The notes: generated by a model not told the origin, from the sequence alone. DNA of 6,426 nucleotides from Thermoanaerobaculia bacterium (GCA_023700825.1 JAMPYE010000257.1:1-6426), one strand, 5' to 3'; numbered from the stretch's first letter, positions 1 through 5,840 are shown. Made by a program: numbers and translations.

Positions 1-216
1 AGATCCGCTGTCCGGATCCGGGACCACCGCCTTGCCGCGGCAATTTGTCGCCGCCGGCGATGTGACGACTGAGTGTCAAATCTGGCGGCCGGTCCGGGTC
101 CTCCCGATCCACCGCTCGCAGCGGCTATCATAGGCTGCCCGGTCGGCGGCCGAACGCCCAGCCTCGAGAACCTGCTCGAGGCGCGACGCGCCCCGTCACC
201 GTCGACTCGAACGACG
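1..216. other. Non-coding leader, palindrome-rich
   Basis: I see no convincing gene here. A plus-strand frame is open from a GTG at 73 into the downstream lipoprotein gene, but those 48 extra residues are Pro/Gly/Ala-rich, and starting there would bury the signal peptide internally. The stretch holds several perfect short palindromes: CCGGATCCGG at 12-21, TTGCCGCGGCAA at 32-43, a 13-mer centred on one base at 48-60, and an 11-mer at 143-153. A stem-loop at 161-182 is listed separately. TATCAT at 126-131 could be a -10 box for the downstream gene, but no good -35 lies 16-18 bp upstream, so I do not call a promoter. A divergent gene left of the window is possible and cannot be judged. Confidence 0.5.
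161..182 (+). promoter_or_regulatory. Stem-loop upstream of the lipoprotein gene
   Basis: GCCTCGAG at 161-168 pairs perfectly with CTCGAGGC at 175-182 around the 6-nt loop AACCTG. It ends 34 nt before the ATG at 217. No T-run follows on the plus strand, so it is not a standard intrinsic terminator in that direction. It could be a 5'-leader hairpin or a dyad operator (a protein-binding inverted repeat with an XhoI-like CTCGAG in each arm). The structure is visible in the sequence; the function is inferred. Confidence 0.35.
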
Positions 217-885
217 ATGCGACGAAGCCTCCTTCTCCCCATCGCGCTGGTCTTTCTCGCGATGTCCTGCGGCCAGCCTGCACCGCTCGACGAGCAGACG
301 GCCATCGACCTCATTCGACGGAACGCGATCGACGACGAGCCGATCTACGCCGAAGTGCCCCAGCGCGTCTGGTGGGGCCCCGGCTATCCGAAGGACGACT
401 ACGATGACAGGGCTCTGGCGACGCTTCGAAACCTCGAAAGGGCCGGCCTGCTCACCGTGTCGTACACGAAGGACAAGGACGGCCGCGAGACTTACCGCGG
501 CAAGGTGACCGAAAAGGGCTTCGCGATCCTCGGCACGGTGCCGAGCGCCAGAGGCAAGGCGTTTCGCGGGAAGATCTGCGTCAAGAAGATCGACCGGATC
601 GCGAACTTCATCCGCCACCCGAGCGACCCGCTCGTGGGCAGCGCGGAGATCATCTGGCACTACACGAAGCCGACCCCGCTCTACGAGCTCTTCACCACGA
701 AGATCGACAAGCCGCTGGACAGACCCTACCGGTCGGTGGCGTCGATCCGCAACGAGAAGGGGCTTTGGCGAGTGGAGCTCGCGATCCGGAAGACGGAGGT
801 CGTTTCGGAGAAGGTGCCTGCCGCCGCTGCGAGCGAGCCCGCGGCGTCGTCGACGGAGACGACCGCGGCTCAGCCTCCCAGGTAG
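217..885 (+). CDS. Putative lipoprotein with winged-helix-like segment, unknown function
   Basis: This encodes 222 aa of unrecognised family. I chose the ATG at 217 because it gives a clean export signal: MRR, a hydrophobic run (residues 5-16), then A-M-S-C with Cys18 as the likely lipidated residue. The lipobox is imperfect, with Ala rather than Leu at -3, so ordinary secretion is also possible. No clear Shine-Dalgarno precedes this ATG. Residues about 22-50 are acidic and helix-like. Residues 63-105 (RALATLRNLERAGLL, then a charged hairpin, then VTEKGFAIL) have the spacing of a winged helix: recognition-type helix, beta wing, and a 'T-G' turn. Residues 115-195 look mainly beta (FRGKICVKKI, AEIIWHYT, LWRVELAI). 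Residues 200-222 are an Ala/Ser/Thr/Glu/Pro tail. It converges on livF and overlaps it by 16 bp, so it is not part of the liv operon. The gene is probably real, since it has a signal peptide and ordered composition; the function is unknown. Confidence 0.72.
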   Translation: MRRSLLLPIALVFLAMSCGQPAPLDEQTAIDLIRRNAIDDEPIYAEVPQRVWWGPGYPKDDYDDRALATLRNLERAGLLTVSYTKDKDGRETYRGKVTEKGFAILGTVPSARGKAFRGKICVKKIDRIANFIRHPSDPLVGSAEIIWHYTKPTPLYELFTTKIDKPLDRPYRSVASIRNEKGLWRVELAIRKTEVVSEKVPAAAASEPAASSTETTAAQPPR

Positions 886-1583
886 GCTTTCTTCACGCGG
901 TCCGAGGCGAGAAGGTTCGCCGCGGCGTCGGCGATCACGATACGGCCGGTCTCCATCACGTAGCCGCGATGCGCGGTCGTGAGCGCCATGTGGGCGTTCT
1001 GCTCGACGAGCAGGATCGTGGTGCCTTCCTGGTTGATCTCGCGGATGACGCGGAAGATCGTCTGCACCATCTGGGGCGCGAGGCCTAACGACGGCTCATC
1101 GAGCAGCAGGACGTCGGGCTTCGCCATCAGCGCGCGCGAGATCGCGAGCATCTGCTGCTCGCCCCCCGAGAGCGTTCCCGCGTTCTGCTTCATCCGGTCC
1201 TTGAGCACCGGGAAGAGCGTGAAGATCCGCTCGTACTCGCTCGCCGGGATCTTGCCCTTGCGGAGATAGGCGCCGAGCTCGAGGTTGTCGCTCACGGTGA
1301 GGTTCGAGAAGATCCCGCGCCCCTCGGGCACGTGCGAGATCCCGCGCTGCGTGATGACGTGGGTCTTGAGTCCCTTGATCGACTCGCCGCGGTAGACGAT
1401 GTCTCCCTCGCGCACCTTGAGCAGCCCCGAGATCGCGCGCAGCGTCGTCGTCTTCCCGGCGCCGTTCGCTCCGATCAGCGTCACGATCTCGCCCTGCGCG
1501 ACCTCGAGATCGATCCCGTGCAGCGCGGGGATCGACCCGTAGGCGACTTCGAGTTGCTTCAGCGAGAGCACGGGTTCTGCCAT
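870..1583 (-). CDS. livF: Branched-chain amino acid ABC transporter, ATP-binding subunit LivF
   Basis: This encodes one of two cytoplasmic ATPases that power the HAAT-family importer (237 aa, normal for LivF). Visible motifs are Walker A GANGAGKT (38-45), the LivF-type VPEGRG segment (85-90) just before the helical domain, ABC signature LSGGEQQ (138-144), Walker B VLLLDEP (158-164) and D-loop SLGLAP (165-170). The switch position reads LVEQN (Gln195), where LivG has His; Gln here is usual for LivF and is not a defect. The ATG at 1583 fits the family N-terminus (MAEPVLSL) and lies 1 nt after the livG stop, with GGAAG 6 nt upstream. An in-frame ATG at 1604 would add seven residues inside livG and is less likely. 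It is the last gene of the operon. Its final codons overlap the convergent lipoprotein gene, so no separate intergenic terminator fits. The exact substrate (Leu/Ile/Val or other amino acids or amides) cannot be told from the ATPase. Confidence 0.96.
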   Translation of the reverse strand: MAEPVLSLKQLEVAYGSIPALHGIDLEVAQGEIVTLIGANGAGKTTTLRAISGLLKVREGDIVYRGESIKGLKTHVITQRGISHVPEGRGIFSNLTVSDNLELGAYLRKGKIPASEYERIFTLFPVLKDRMKQNAGTLSGGEQQMLAISRALMAKPDVLLLDEPSLGLAPQMVQTIFRVIREINQEGTTILLVEQNAHMALTTAHRGYVMETGRIVIADAAANLLASDRVKKAYLGG

Positions 1584-1584
1584 G

Positions 1585-2364
1585 TCAGACTTCCACGGCC
1601 TCACCGAGATAGGCCTCGATGACGACCGGGTTTCGTTGGATTTCCTCGGGGCGGCCGTGCGCGATCGTCTTGCCGTAGTTGAGGACGAGAATCCGCTCGC
1701 AGATCCCCATCACCAGCTCCATGTTGTGCTCGATGAGGAGCACCGCGATGCCGAACTTGTCGCGAATCGCGCGGATCTGCTGCATGAGCTCCGTCGTCTC
1801 ACCCGTGTTGAGTCCCGCGGCCGGCTCGTCGAGCAGAAGCAGCTTCGGCTTCGCGGCGAGAGCGCGCGCGATCTCGAGCCGGCGCTGGTCGCCGTACGGG
1901 AGGCTCTTCGCCTCGTCGTGCGCGCGATGGTCGAGGTCGAACATCGAAAGAAGCTCGAGCGCCTCCTTCTCCGCCTGACGTTCGTGCTCGCGGAAGGTGA
2001 TCGAGTGCAGCACCGAGTCGGCCCACGAGTACTTGTAATGGATGTGCCCGCCGATCTTCACGTTGTCGAGCAGCGAGAGGCTCTTGAACACGCGGATGTT
2101 CTGAAAGGTGCGCGCCGCGCCGAGCTTCGTGATGTCGAACGCCTTGAGCGTCCGCGTGTTCACGCCGCTGACGCGGATCTCTCCCTCCGTCGGCTTGTAG
2201 ACGCCGGTCAGCATGTTGAAGACCGTCGTCTTGCCGGCTCCGTTAGGCCCGATCAGGCCGACCAGCTCGGTGGGCTGGATCGCGAGATTGAAATCGCACA
2301 CCGCAGTGAGGCCCCCGAACCGGATCGAGACTCCCTTCGCCTCGAGAACGGCAGTGACCGTCAT
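1585..2364 (-). CDS. livG: Branched-chain amino acid ABC transporter, ATP-binding subunit LivG
   Basis: This encodes the second ATPase of the transporter (259 aa, typical for LivG). Motifs in order are Walker A GPNGAGKT (39-46), Q-loop ARTFQN with Gln88, a LivG-type helical insertion (about 100-150), the degenerate ABC signature LPYGDQRR (155-162, where LivG commonly has LSYGxQR), Walker B LLLLDEP (175-181), D-loop AAGLN (182-186) and switch LIEHNM with His213. The C-terminal IAHGRPEEIQRNPVVIEAYLG matches the normal LivG end. Its ATG overlaps the livM stop as ATGA, and a very strong Shine-Dalgarno sits in the last livM codons, so the two are translationally coupled. With LivF it is expected to form the nucleotide-binding heterodimer that docks on LivH and LivM. 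It appears intact. Confidence 0.97.
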   Translation of the reverse strand: MTVTAVLEAKGVSIRFGGLTAVCDFNLAIQPTELVGLIGPNGAGKTTVFNMLTGVYKPTEGEIRVSGVNTRTLKAFDITKLGAARTFQNIRVFKSLSLLDNVKIGGHIHYKYSWADSVLHSITFREHERQAEKEALELLSMFDLDHRAHDEAKSLPYGDQRRLEIARALAAKPKLLLLDEPAAGLNTGETTELMQQIRAIRDKFGIAVLLIEHNMELVMGICERILVLNYGKTIAHGRPEEIQRNPVVIEAYLGEAVEV

Positions 2365-3380
2365 CGGTCACCTCCCTTCCTGCGGCGGAAGAAATCGCCC
2401 AGCTCGCGGTTTCCGAGCAGTCCCTGCGGGCGCAGGCGCATGAGGAGGATCAGCACGATGGCGTAGATCACCATGCGCGGGTCGGAGGTCAGCCCGAATG
2501 CTTCCTTGACGAAGCGGAGCCCCTCGAGCGCGACAGTCAGGATTACGGCGGCCAGCACCGAGCCTGAGATCGATCCCATGCCGCCGAGCACGACCATGAC
2601 GATCGCCTCGAACGACTTCGTGAACTGGAACATCCCCGGATTCAGATAGACGAGGTAGTGTCCGAGAAGGCCGCCGGCGATCCCGGCGAAGAACGACCCG
2701 ATCACGAACGCCTGCACCTTGTAGTGCGTCGTGTTCACGCCCATCGCCTCTGCGGCGATCTCGTCCTCGCGCACGGCGAGGAAGGCGCGGCCGACCTGCG
2801 AGCGGACGAGCCGCCACGAGACGATGATCACGATGCAGACGAAGAAGTAGACCCAGAAGAAGTTCGCGAAGGCGGGAACGCCGGAGAGCCCGCGCGCGCC
2901 GCCGATCTTGTCGATGTTCAGGATCAGCACGCGGATGATCTCGCCGAACCCGAGCGTCACGATCGCGAGATAGTCGCCGCGGAGTCGCAGGGAGGGGAGG
3001 CCGACGACCCATCCCGCGATGCCCGCCGCGGCGCCTCCCGCGAGCAGCGCGCCGAGGAAGAGCGCCTGCTGCAGCGCGAACCGTCCCGGCCCCTCCGCGA
3101 GAGTCGCCAGGAACGGCTGAAAGTGAAAGTACGTCAGGTACGCCGAGGTGTAGGCGCCGACCGCCATGAACCCCGCGTGCCCCATCGAGAACTGCCCCGC
3201 GTGTCCGTTGATGATGTTGAGCGACACGGCGAGGATGATGTTGATGCCGATGGTGACGATCACCCGGTTGTAGTAGGCCATCCCTGGGATCGGGATCCAG
3301 CCGAGAAAGTAGCTGATCCCGACGAGAACGGCCGAGATGACGGCGATTCCGGCGAGATCGCGGACGAGCCAGTTGCGCAT
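2361..3380 (-). CDS. livM: Branched-chain amino acid ABC transporter, permease LivM
   Basis: This encodes one of two inner-membrane permease subunits (339 aa, usual size). Hydrophobic segments lie at about 10-29, 40-58, 66-84, 105-127, 136-155, 173-188, 223-245, 257-284 and 302-315. Family hallmarks are LNIINGHAGQFSMGHAGFMA (54-73), GDYLAIVTLGFGEIIRVL (135-152), the cytoplasmic coupling loop GRAFLAVREDEIAAEAMGVN (197-216, where the ATPases dock) and VLGGMGSISG (264-273). The basic tail RRRKGGDR fits a cytoplasmic end. The ATG at 3380 follows the livH stop by 4 nt, with GGAGAAGG about a dozen bases upstream. Its stop overlaps the livG start. It pairs with LivH to form the translocation path and shows no frameshift or missing segment. 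Confidence 0.96.
   Translation of the reverse strand: MRNWLVRDLAGIAVISAVLVGISYFLGWIPIPGMAYYNRVIVTIGINIILAVSLNIINGHAGQFSMGHAGFMAVGAYTSAYLTYFHFQPFLATLAEGPGRFALQQALFLGALLAGGAAAGIAGWVVGLPSLRLRGDYLAIVTLGFGEIIRVLILNIDKIGGARGLSGVPAFANFFWVYFFVCIVIIVSWRLVRSQVGRAFLAVREDEIAAEAMGVNTTHYKVQAFVIGSFFAGIAGGLLGHYLVYLNPGMFQFTKSFEAIVMVVLGGMGSISGSVLAAVILTVALEGLRFVKEAFGLTSDPRMVIYAIVLILLMRLRPQGLLGNRELGDFFRRRKGGDR
2368..2375 (-). promoter_or_regulatory. Strong Shine-Dalgarno of livG, inside livM
   Basis: The minus strand reads GGAGGTGA, fully complementary to the usual 16S rRNA 3' tail TCACCTCC. The GGAGG core lies 6 nt before the livG ATG. It is embedded in the last codons of livM and supports the ATG at 2364 and coupled livM/livG translation. 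It is the best ribosome binding site in the window. Confidence 0.8.
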
Positions 3381-3384
3381 GCTG

Positions 3385-4302
3385 CTAGACCTTCTCCGCC
3401 TGGTATTTCCCGAAGATCCCCGAGGGACGGAAGAGCAGGATGAGAATCAGGATGACGAACGCGATCGCATCCTTGTACGTCGACAGCGGGCTCGCGCCGG
3501 CGAACGACTCGACGATGCCGATGACCAGGCCGCCGATCACGGCCCCCGGCACGTTGCCGATCCCGCCGAGCACGGCAGCGACGAACGCCTTGAGGCCGAG
3601 CATGATCCCCATGAGCGGCTCGATCTTCGAGTACGAGAGTCCGTACAGCACGCCGCCGACTGCCGCGAGCATCGAGCCGATGACGAAGGTGATCGAGATG
3701 ACGCGATCGGTCGGGATGCCCATCAGCGCCGCGGTCTCGAAGTTGTGTGACACGGCGCGCATCGCGCGGCCGAACTTCGTCCCGTAGACGATGTACTGCA
3801 GGATGCCCATGAAGATCAGTGCAACGACGAGGACGATCACGGTGTGCGAGGTGATCGACGTGCCGAGGAACTGGAGCTGGTGCTTCTCCAGCAGCTGCGG
3901 GAAGAACTTCGGGTCGGGACCGAAGACCATCTGGCCGCCGTACTCGAGCAGGAACGAGAGCCCGATCGCGGTGATGAGCGAGGCGATGCGCGGGGCGTTG
4001 CGCAACGGCCGGTACGCGATCCGCTCGTTGAGGTAGCCTAACAGCCCGCAGCAGGCGACCGAGAAGAGGAGCACGAGGGTGAAGAGCGGCCATCCCGGCT
4101 CGACGACCTCGCTCCCGTGCATCAGCTTCGAGAAGATGCGGGCGCCGTAGTAGCCCATGAACGCGCCGACCATGAAGACGTCGCTGTGCGCGAAGTTGAT
4201 CAGCTTCAGGATCCCGTACACCATCGTGTAGCCAAGGGCGATGAGCGCGTAGATCGATCCGATCCCGATCCCGTTGATGAGGTTCTGGAGGAAGCTGTCC
4301 AT
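3385..4302 (-). CDS. livH: Branched-chain amino acid ABC transporter, permease LivH
   Basis: This encodes the partner inner-membrane permease (305 aa, typical). The N-terminus, NLINGIGIGSIYALIALGYT (7-26), and LINFAHSDVFMVGAF (34-48) are classic LivH. The coupling loop is GRAMRAVSHNFETAALMGI (178-196), followed by VAAVLGGIGNVPGAVIGG (241-258) and a C-terminal LFRPSGIFGK (290-299). Hydrophobic segments lie at about 10-30, 36-55, 72-90, 105-123, 151-172, 200-222, 236-262 and 277-291. The ATG is fixed by family alignment, yet I see no Shine-Dalgarno in the 20 nt upstream, unlike the other liv genes. The gene is separated from livK by 69 nt containing a hairpin. Together these suggest LivH is made at a lower level than LivK. 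Leu88 uses TTA, a rare codon in DNA this GC-rich. Confidence 0.96.
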   Translation of the reverse strand: MDSFLQNLINGIGIGSIYALIALGYTMVYGILKLINFAHSDVFMVGAFMGYYGARIFSKLMHGSEVVEPGWPLFTLVLLFSVACCGLLGYLNERIAYRPLRNAPRIASLITAIGLSFLLEYGGQMVFGPDPKFFPQLLEKHQLQFLGTSITSHTVIVLVVALIFMGILQYIVYGTKFGRAMRAVSHNFETAALMGIPTDRVISITFVIGSMLAAVGGVLYGLSYSKIEPLMGIMLGLKAFVAAVLGGIGNVPGAVIGGLVIGIVESFAGASPLSTYKDAIAFVILILILLFRPSGIFGKYQAEKV

Positions 4303-4343
4303 CGTCGGTCTGGTGCGGCCGGCGGCGTCGCGATCGCGGGGCG

Positions 4344-4371
4344 CGCTCGCCCGGACCGTCCGTCGCGAGCG
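4344..4371 (-). promoter_or_regulatory. GC-rich hairpin between livK and livH
   Basis: It starts directly after the livK TAG. CGCTCGC (4344-4350) pairs with GCGAGCG (4365-4371) in a perfect 7-bp stem. The 14-nt interior can form a further 4-bp stem (CGGA/TCCG) with a triloop. No U-run follows in the minus-strand transcript, so it is not a full intrinsic terminator. A hairpin between a binding-protein gene and its permease genes often protects the upstream mRNA from 3' decay or causes partial termination (the malE-malF REP precedent). That role is inferred here. A 10-bp palindrome CGCGATCGCG lies just beyond it at 4329-4338. Confidence 0.45.
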
Positions 4372-5610
4372 CTACTTCGTCGCGGCCGTCTCCGTCGCGA
4401 CCGCGGTGGCCGTCTCGACCGGAGCCGTCACGGCAGCGGCGTCGGCCGCCGGGTCGACCGTCGCGCGCAGCACGAGCTTGCCGTCCTTGATCTCGAGCAC
4501 GACGAGCTTTTTGTTGAGTGGATTGCGGTCGGGCCCGAGCGTGATCGTGCCGGTCACGCCCTGGAAGCCGGCCGACTTCGCGATCTCGTCGCGCAGGGCC
4601 GGGCCGTCGAGACTCGGCGCGCGCTCCATCGCGGCTGCGAGGAACTTCATCGAGTCGTAGCCGAGCGCGGCCATCGCGTCGGGCGTCGTGCCGTACTTCT
4701 TCTGGTAGGCAACGACGAAGTCGCGCACCGCGGGGGACGGGTCGTCGACGTGGTAATGGTTCGAATAGAAGGAGCCCTCGAGCGACTTGCCGCCGATCTC
4801 GATCAGCTTCGGCGACTCCCAGCCGTCCCCTCCGACCAGCGGCACGGTGATGCCGAGGTCGCGCGCCTGCACCGCGATCTGGCCAATCTCGGTGTAGTAG
4901 CCGGGGACGAAGATCACCTCGGGCTTCGCGCCCTTGATCGTCGTGAGCTGCGACTTGAAGTCACTGTCGCCCTGCGAGTAGCTCGAGTCGACGACGATCT
5001 TCCCGCCGAGCTTCTCGAACGTGTTCTTGAAGTAGTCCGAGAGCCCCATCGAGTAGTCGCTGCGGACGTCGCGCAGGATCGCCGCGCGCTTGAGCTTCAT
5101 CGTGTTCGCGACATAGTTGGCGAGCGCCTCGCCCTGGTAGGGATCGATGAAGCAGATGCGGAAGATGTAGTCGCCCTTCTCGGTGACCGCGGGGTTGGTC
5201 GAGCCGGGCGAGATCATCGGGATCTTCGCGAGCTGCGCGATCGGGCCCGCTGCGAGCGAGTTCGACGACGCGATCTCGCCGAGGATCGCGGTGACGTTGT
5301 CACGCGAGATCAGTTTGCTCGCCGCGTTCGCAGCCTCTTCCTGCTTCGACTGTGTGTCTTCCGTGATGACGCGGACCTTGCGGCCCTTCACCCCGCCTTT
5401 CGCGTTGATCTCCTCGAGGGCGAGCTTGATCCCCTGGTCGGTCTGCTGGCCGAACGTCGCCTGGCCGCCGGTCATCGACGCGAGATGTCCGATCGCGATC
5501 TCGTCGGCCGCGGGAGCGCCTCCGGCGCCGGTCGTTTCCTTCGGCGGGCAGCCGAAAAGGAGAATGGACGAAGCTGCAATCACGGCTGGAATGATCCGGT
5601 CGATTTTCAT
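4372..5610 (-). CDS. livK: Branched-chain amino acid ABC transporter substrate-binding lipoprotein LivK
   Basis: This encodes the extracytoplasmic receptor that binds the amino acid and delivers it to LivHM (412 aa, Peripla_BP_6 type I fold). The signal is MKIDR, a hydrophobic run, then lipobox L-F-G-C with Cys21, so the mature protein should be lipid-anchored rather than freely periplasmic as in E. coli. Next comes a flexible Gly/Ala/Pro linker (22-36), then IAIGHLASMTGGQATFGQQT (38-57), a classic first strand and ligand loop. ILGEIASSNSLA (109-120) and PMISPGSTNP (131-140) line the binding cleft in this family, and GGDGWES (260-266) belongs to the second lobe. Residues 386-412 are an Ala/Thr/Val/Glu-rich tail beyond the fold. 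The start has GGGTGA about 3 nt upstream and a possible promoter about 30 nt upstream. It is the first gene of the operon. Related receptors bind amides, urea or aromatic acids, so Leu/Ile/Val is only the likeliest ligand. Confidence 0.95.
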   Translation of the reverse strand: MKIDRIIPAVIAASSILLFGCPPKETTGAGGAPAADEIAIGHLASMTGGQATFGQQTDQGIKLALEEINAKGGVKGRKVRVITEDTQSKQEEAANAASKLISRDNVTAILGEIASSNSLAAGPIAQLAKIPMISPGSTNPAVTEKGDYIFRICFIDPYQGEALANYVANTMKLKRAAILRDVRSDYSMGLSDYFKNTFEKLGGKIVVDSSYSQGDSDFKSQLTTIKGAKPEVIFVPGYYTEIGQIAVQARDLGITVPLVGGDGWESPKLIEIGGKSLEGSFYSNHYHVDDPSPAVRDFVVAYQKKYGTTPDAMAALGYDSMKFLAAAMERAPSLDGPALRDEIAKSAGFQGVTGTITLGPDRNPLNKKLVVLEIKDGKLVLRATVDPAADAAAVTAPVETATAVATETAATK

Positions 5611-5640
5611 GCGTCACCCTTGGTTGCGAATTGGAGGCGC

Positions 5641-5646
5641 ATTGTA
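5641..5646 (-). promoter_or_regulatory. Possible -10 box of the livK operon promoter
   Basis: The minus strand reads TACAAT (5 of 6 to the sigma-70 consensus), ending 30 nt before the livK ATG, which leaves room for a short leader carrying the ribosome binding site. The sequence at the -35 distance is not convincing. It lies between the hairpin repeat and livK, so livK could be expressed independently of rpiA. Its support is position and the hexamer only. Confidence 0.3.
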
Positions 5647-5705
5647 GCAGCAAACCCGCTCTGGTATTGGCGAAACGCGCGGCATGCCGTGGAACGGCGG
5701 GCCTT

Positions 5706-5819
5706 ATGTGGCGCAGGCACTCCTGCCTGCGCGTCGCCGAAGGCGACATGAACCGTCGTTCATCGAAAACGGCTGCCGGCGCTTCGCGCCGCGCGCAGAC
5801 AGGAGTGTCTGCGCCACAT
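5706..5819. repeat. Five-hairpin inverted repeat element (REP/BIME- or MITE-like)
   Basis: Two related ends face each other. The outer 27-nt arms (5706-5732 and 5793-5819) are inverted repeats with 2 mismatches. Each arm is itself a hairpin: GCGCAGGCA/TGCCTGCGC, loop CTCC (5711-5732), and GCGCAGACA/TGTCTGCGC, loop GGAG (5793-5814), both 9 bp. Inside each is a second 6-bp hairpin: GTCGCC-GAA-GGCGAC (5733-5747) and CGGCGC-TTC-GCGCCG (5777-5791). A further hairpin, ATGAAC-CGTC-GTTCAT (5748-5763), lies between them. The first three hairpins abut with no unpaired base. Each outer hairpin is preceded, reading inward, by GTGG, resembling the GTRG head of REP sequences moved by RAYT transposases. No transposase is present in the window. 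It lies between rpiA and livK and could also act as an mRNA 3' end. The REP/BIME label is inferred; the structure is read directly. Confidence 0.7.
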
Positions 5820-5840
5820 CGAATCGTCGTCCGCTGTTTG

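Noticed and set aside
73..216. Extended GTG start for the lipoprotein gene
   Set aside because: The added residues are low-complexity Gly/Pro/Ala and would place the export signal in the middle of the protein; the ATG at 217 gives a normal signal peptide.
1584..1604. Upstream ATG of livF at 1604
   Set aside because: It adds seven non-conserved residues inside livG, whereas the ATG at 1583 fits the family N-terminus and has GGAAG at a good distance.
1582..2466. A 294-codon plus-strand open frame opposite livG and livM
   Set aside because: Composition is Arg/Leu/Glu/Asp biased, with no domain. LivG motifs on the minus strand explain the DNA fully.
4329..4338. CGCGATCGCG as a HIP1-type highly iterated palindrome
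   Set aside because: It is common by chance in GC-rich DNA and not clearly iterated here; there is no other sign of a cyanobacterium.
4117..5751. A 544-codon plus-strand open frame opposite livK and livH
   Set aside because: It is a shadow frame produced by GC-rich codon usage of the minus-strand genes. Its translation is Arg/Asp/Val-rich without family features, while the other strand encodes clear LivK and LivH.
5706..5819. CRISPR array
   Set aside because: There are only two related units, in inverted rather than direct orientation, with no regular spacers and no cas genes.
5706..5819. Classical rho-independent terminator of rpiA
   Set aside because: The stems are strong but no T-run follows them on the minus strand, so intrinsic termination is not shown; a role as an mRNA 3' end remains possible.
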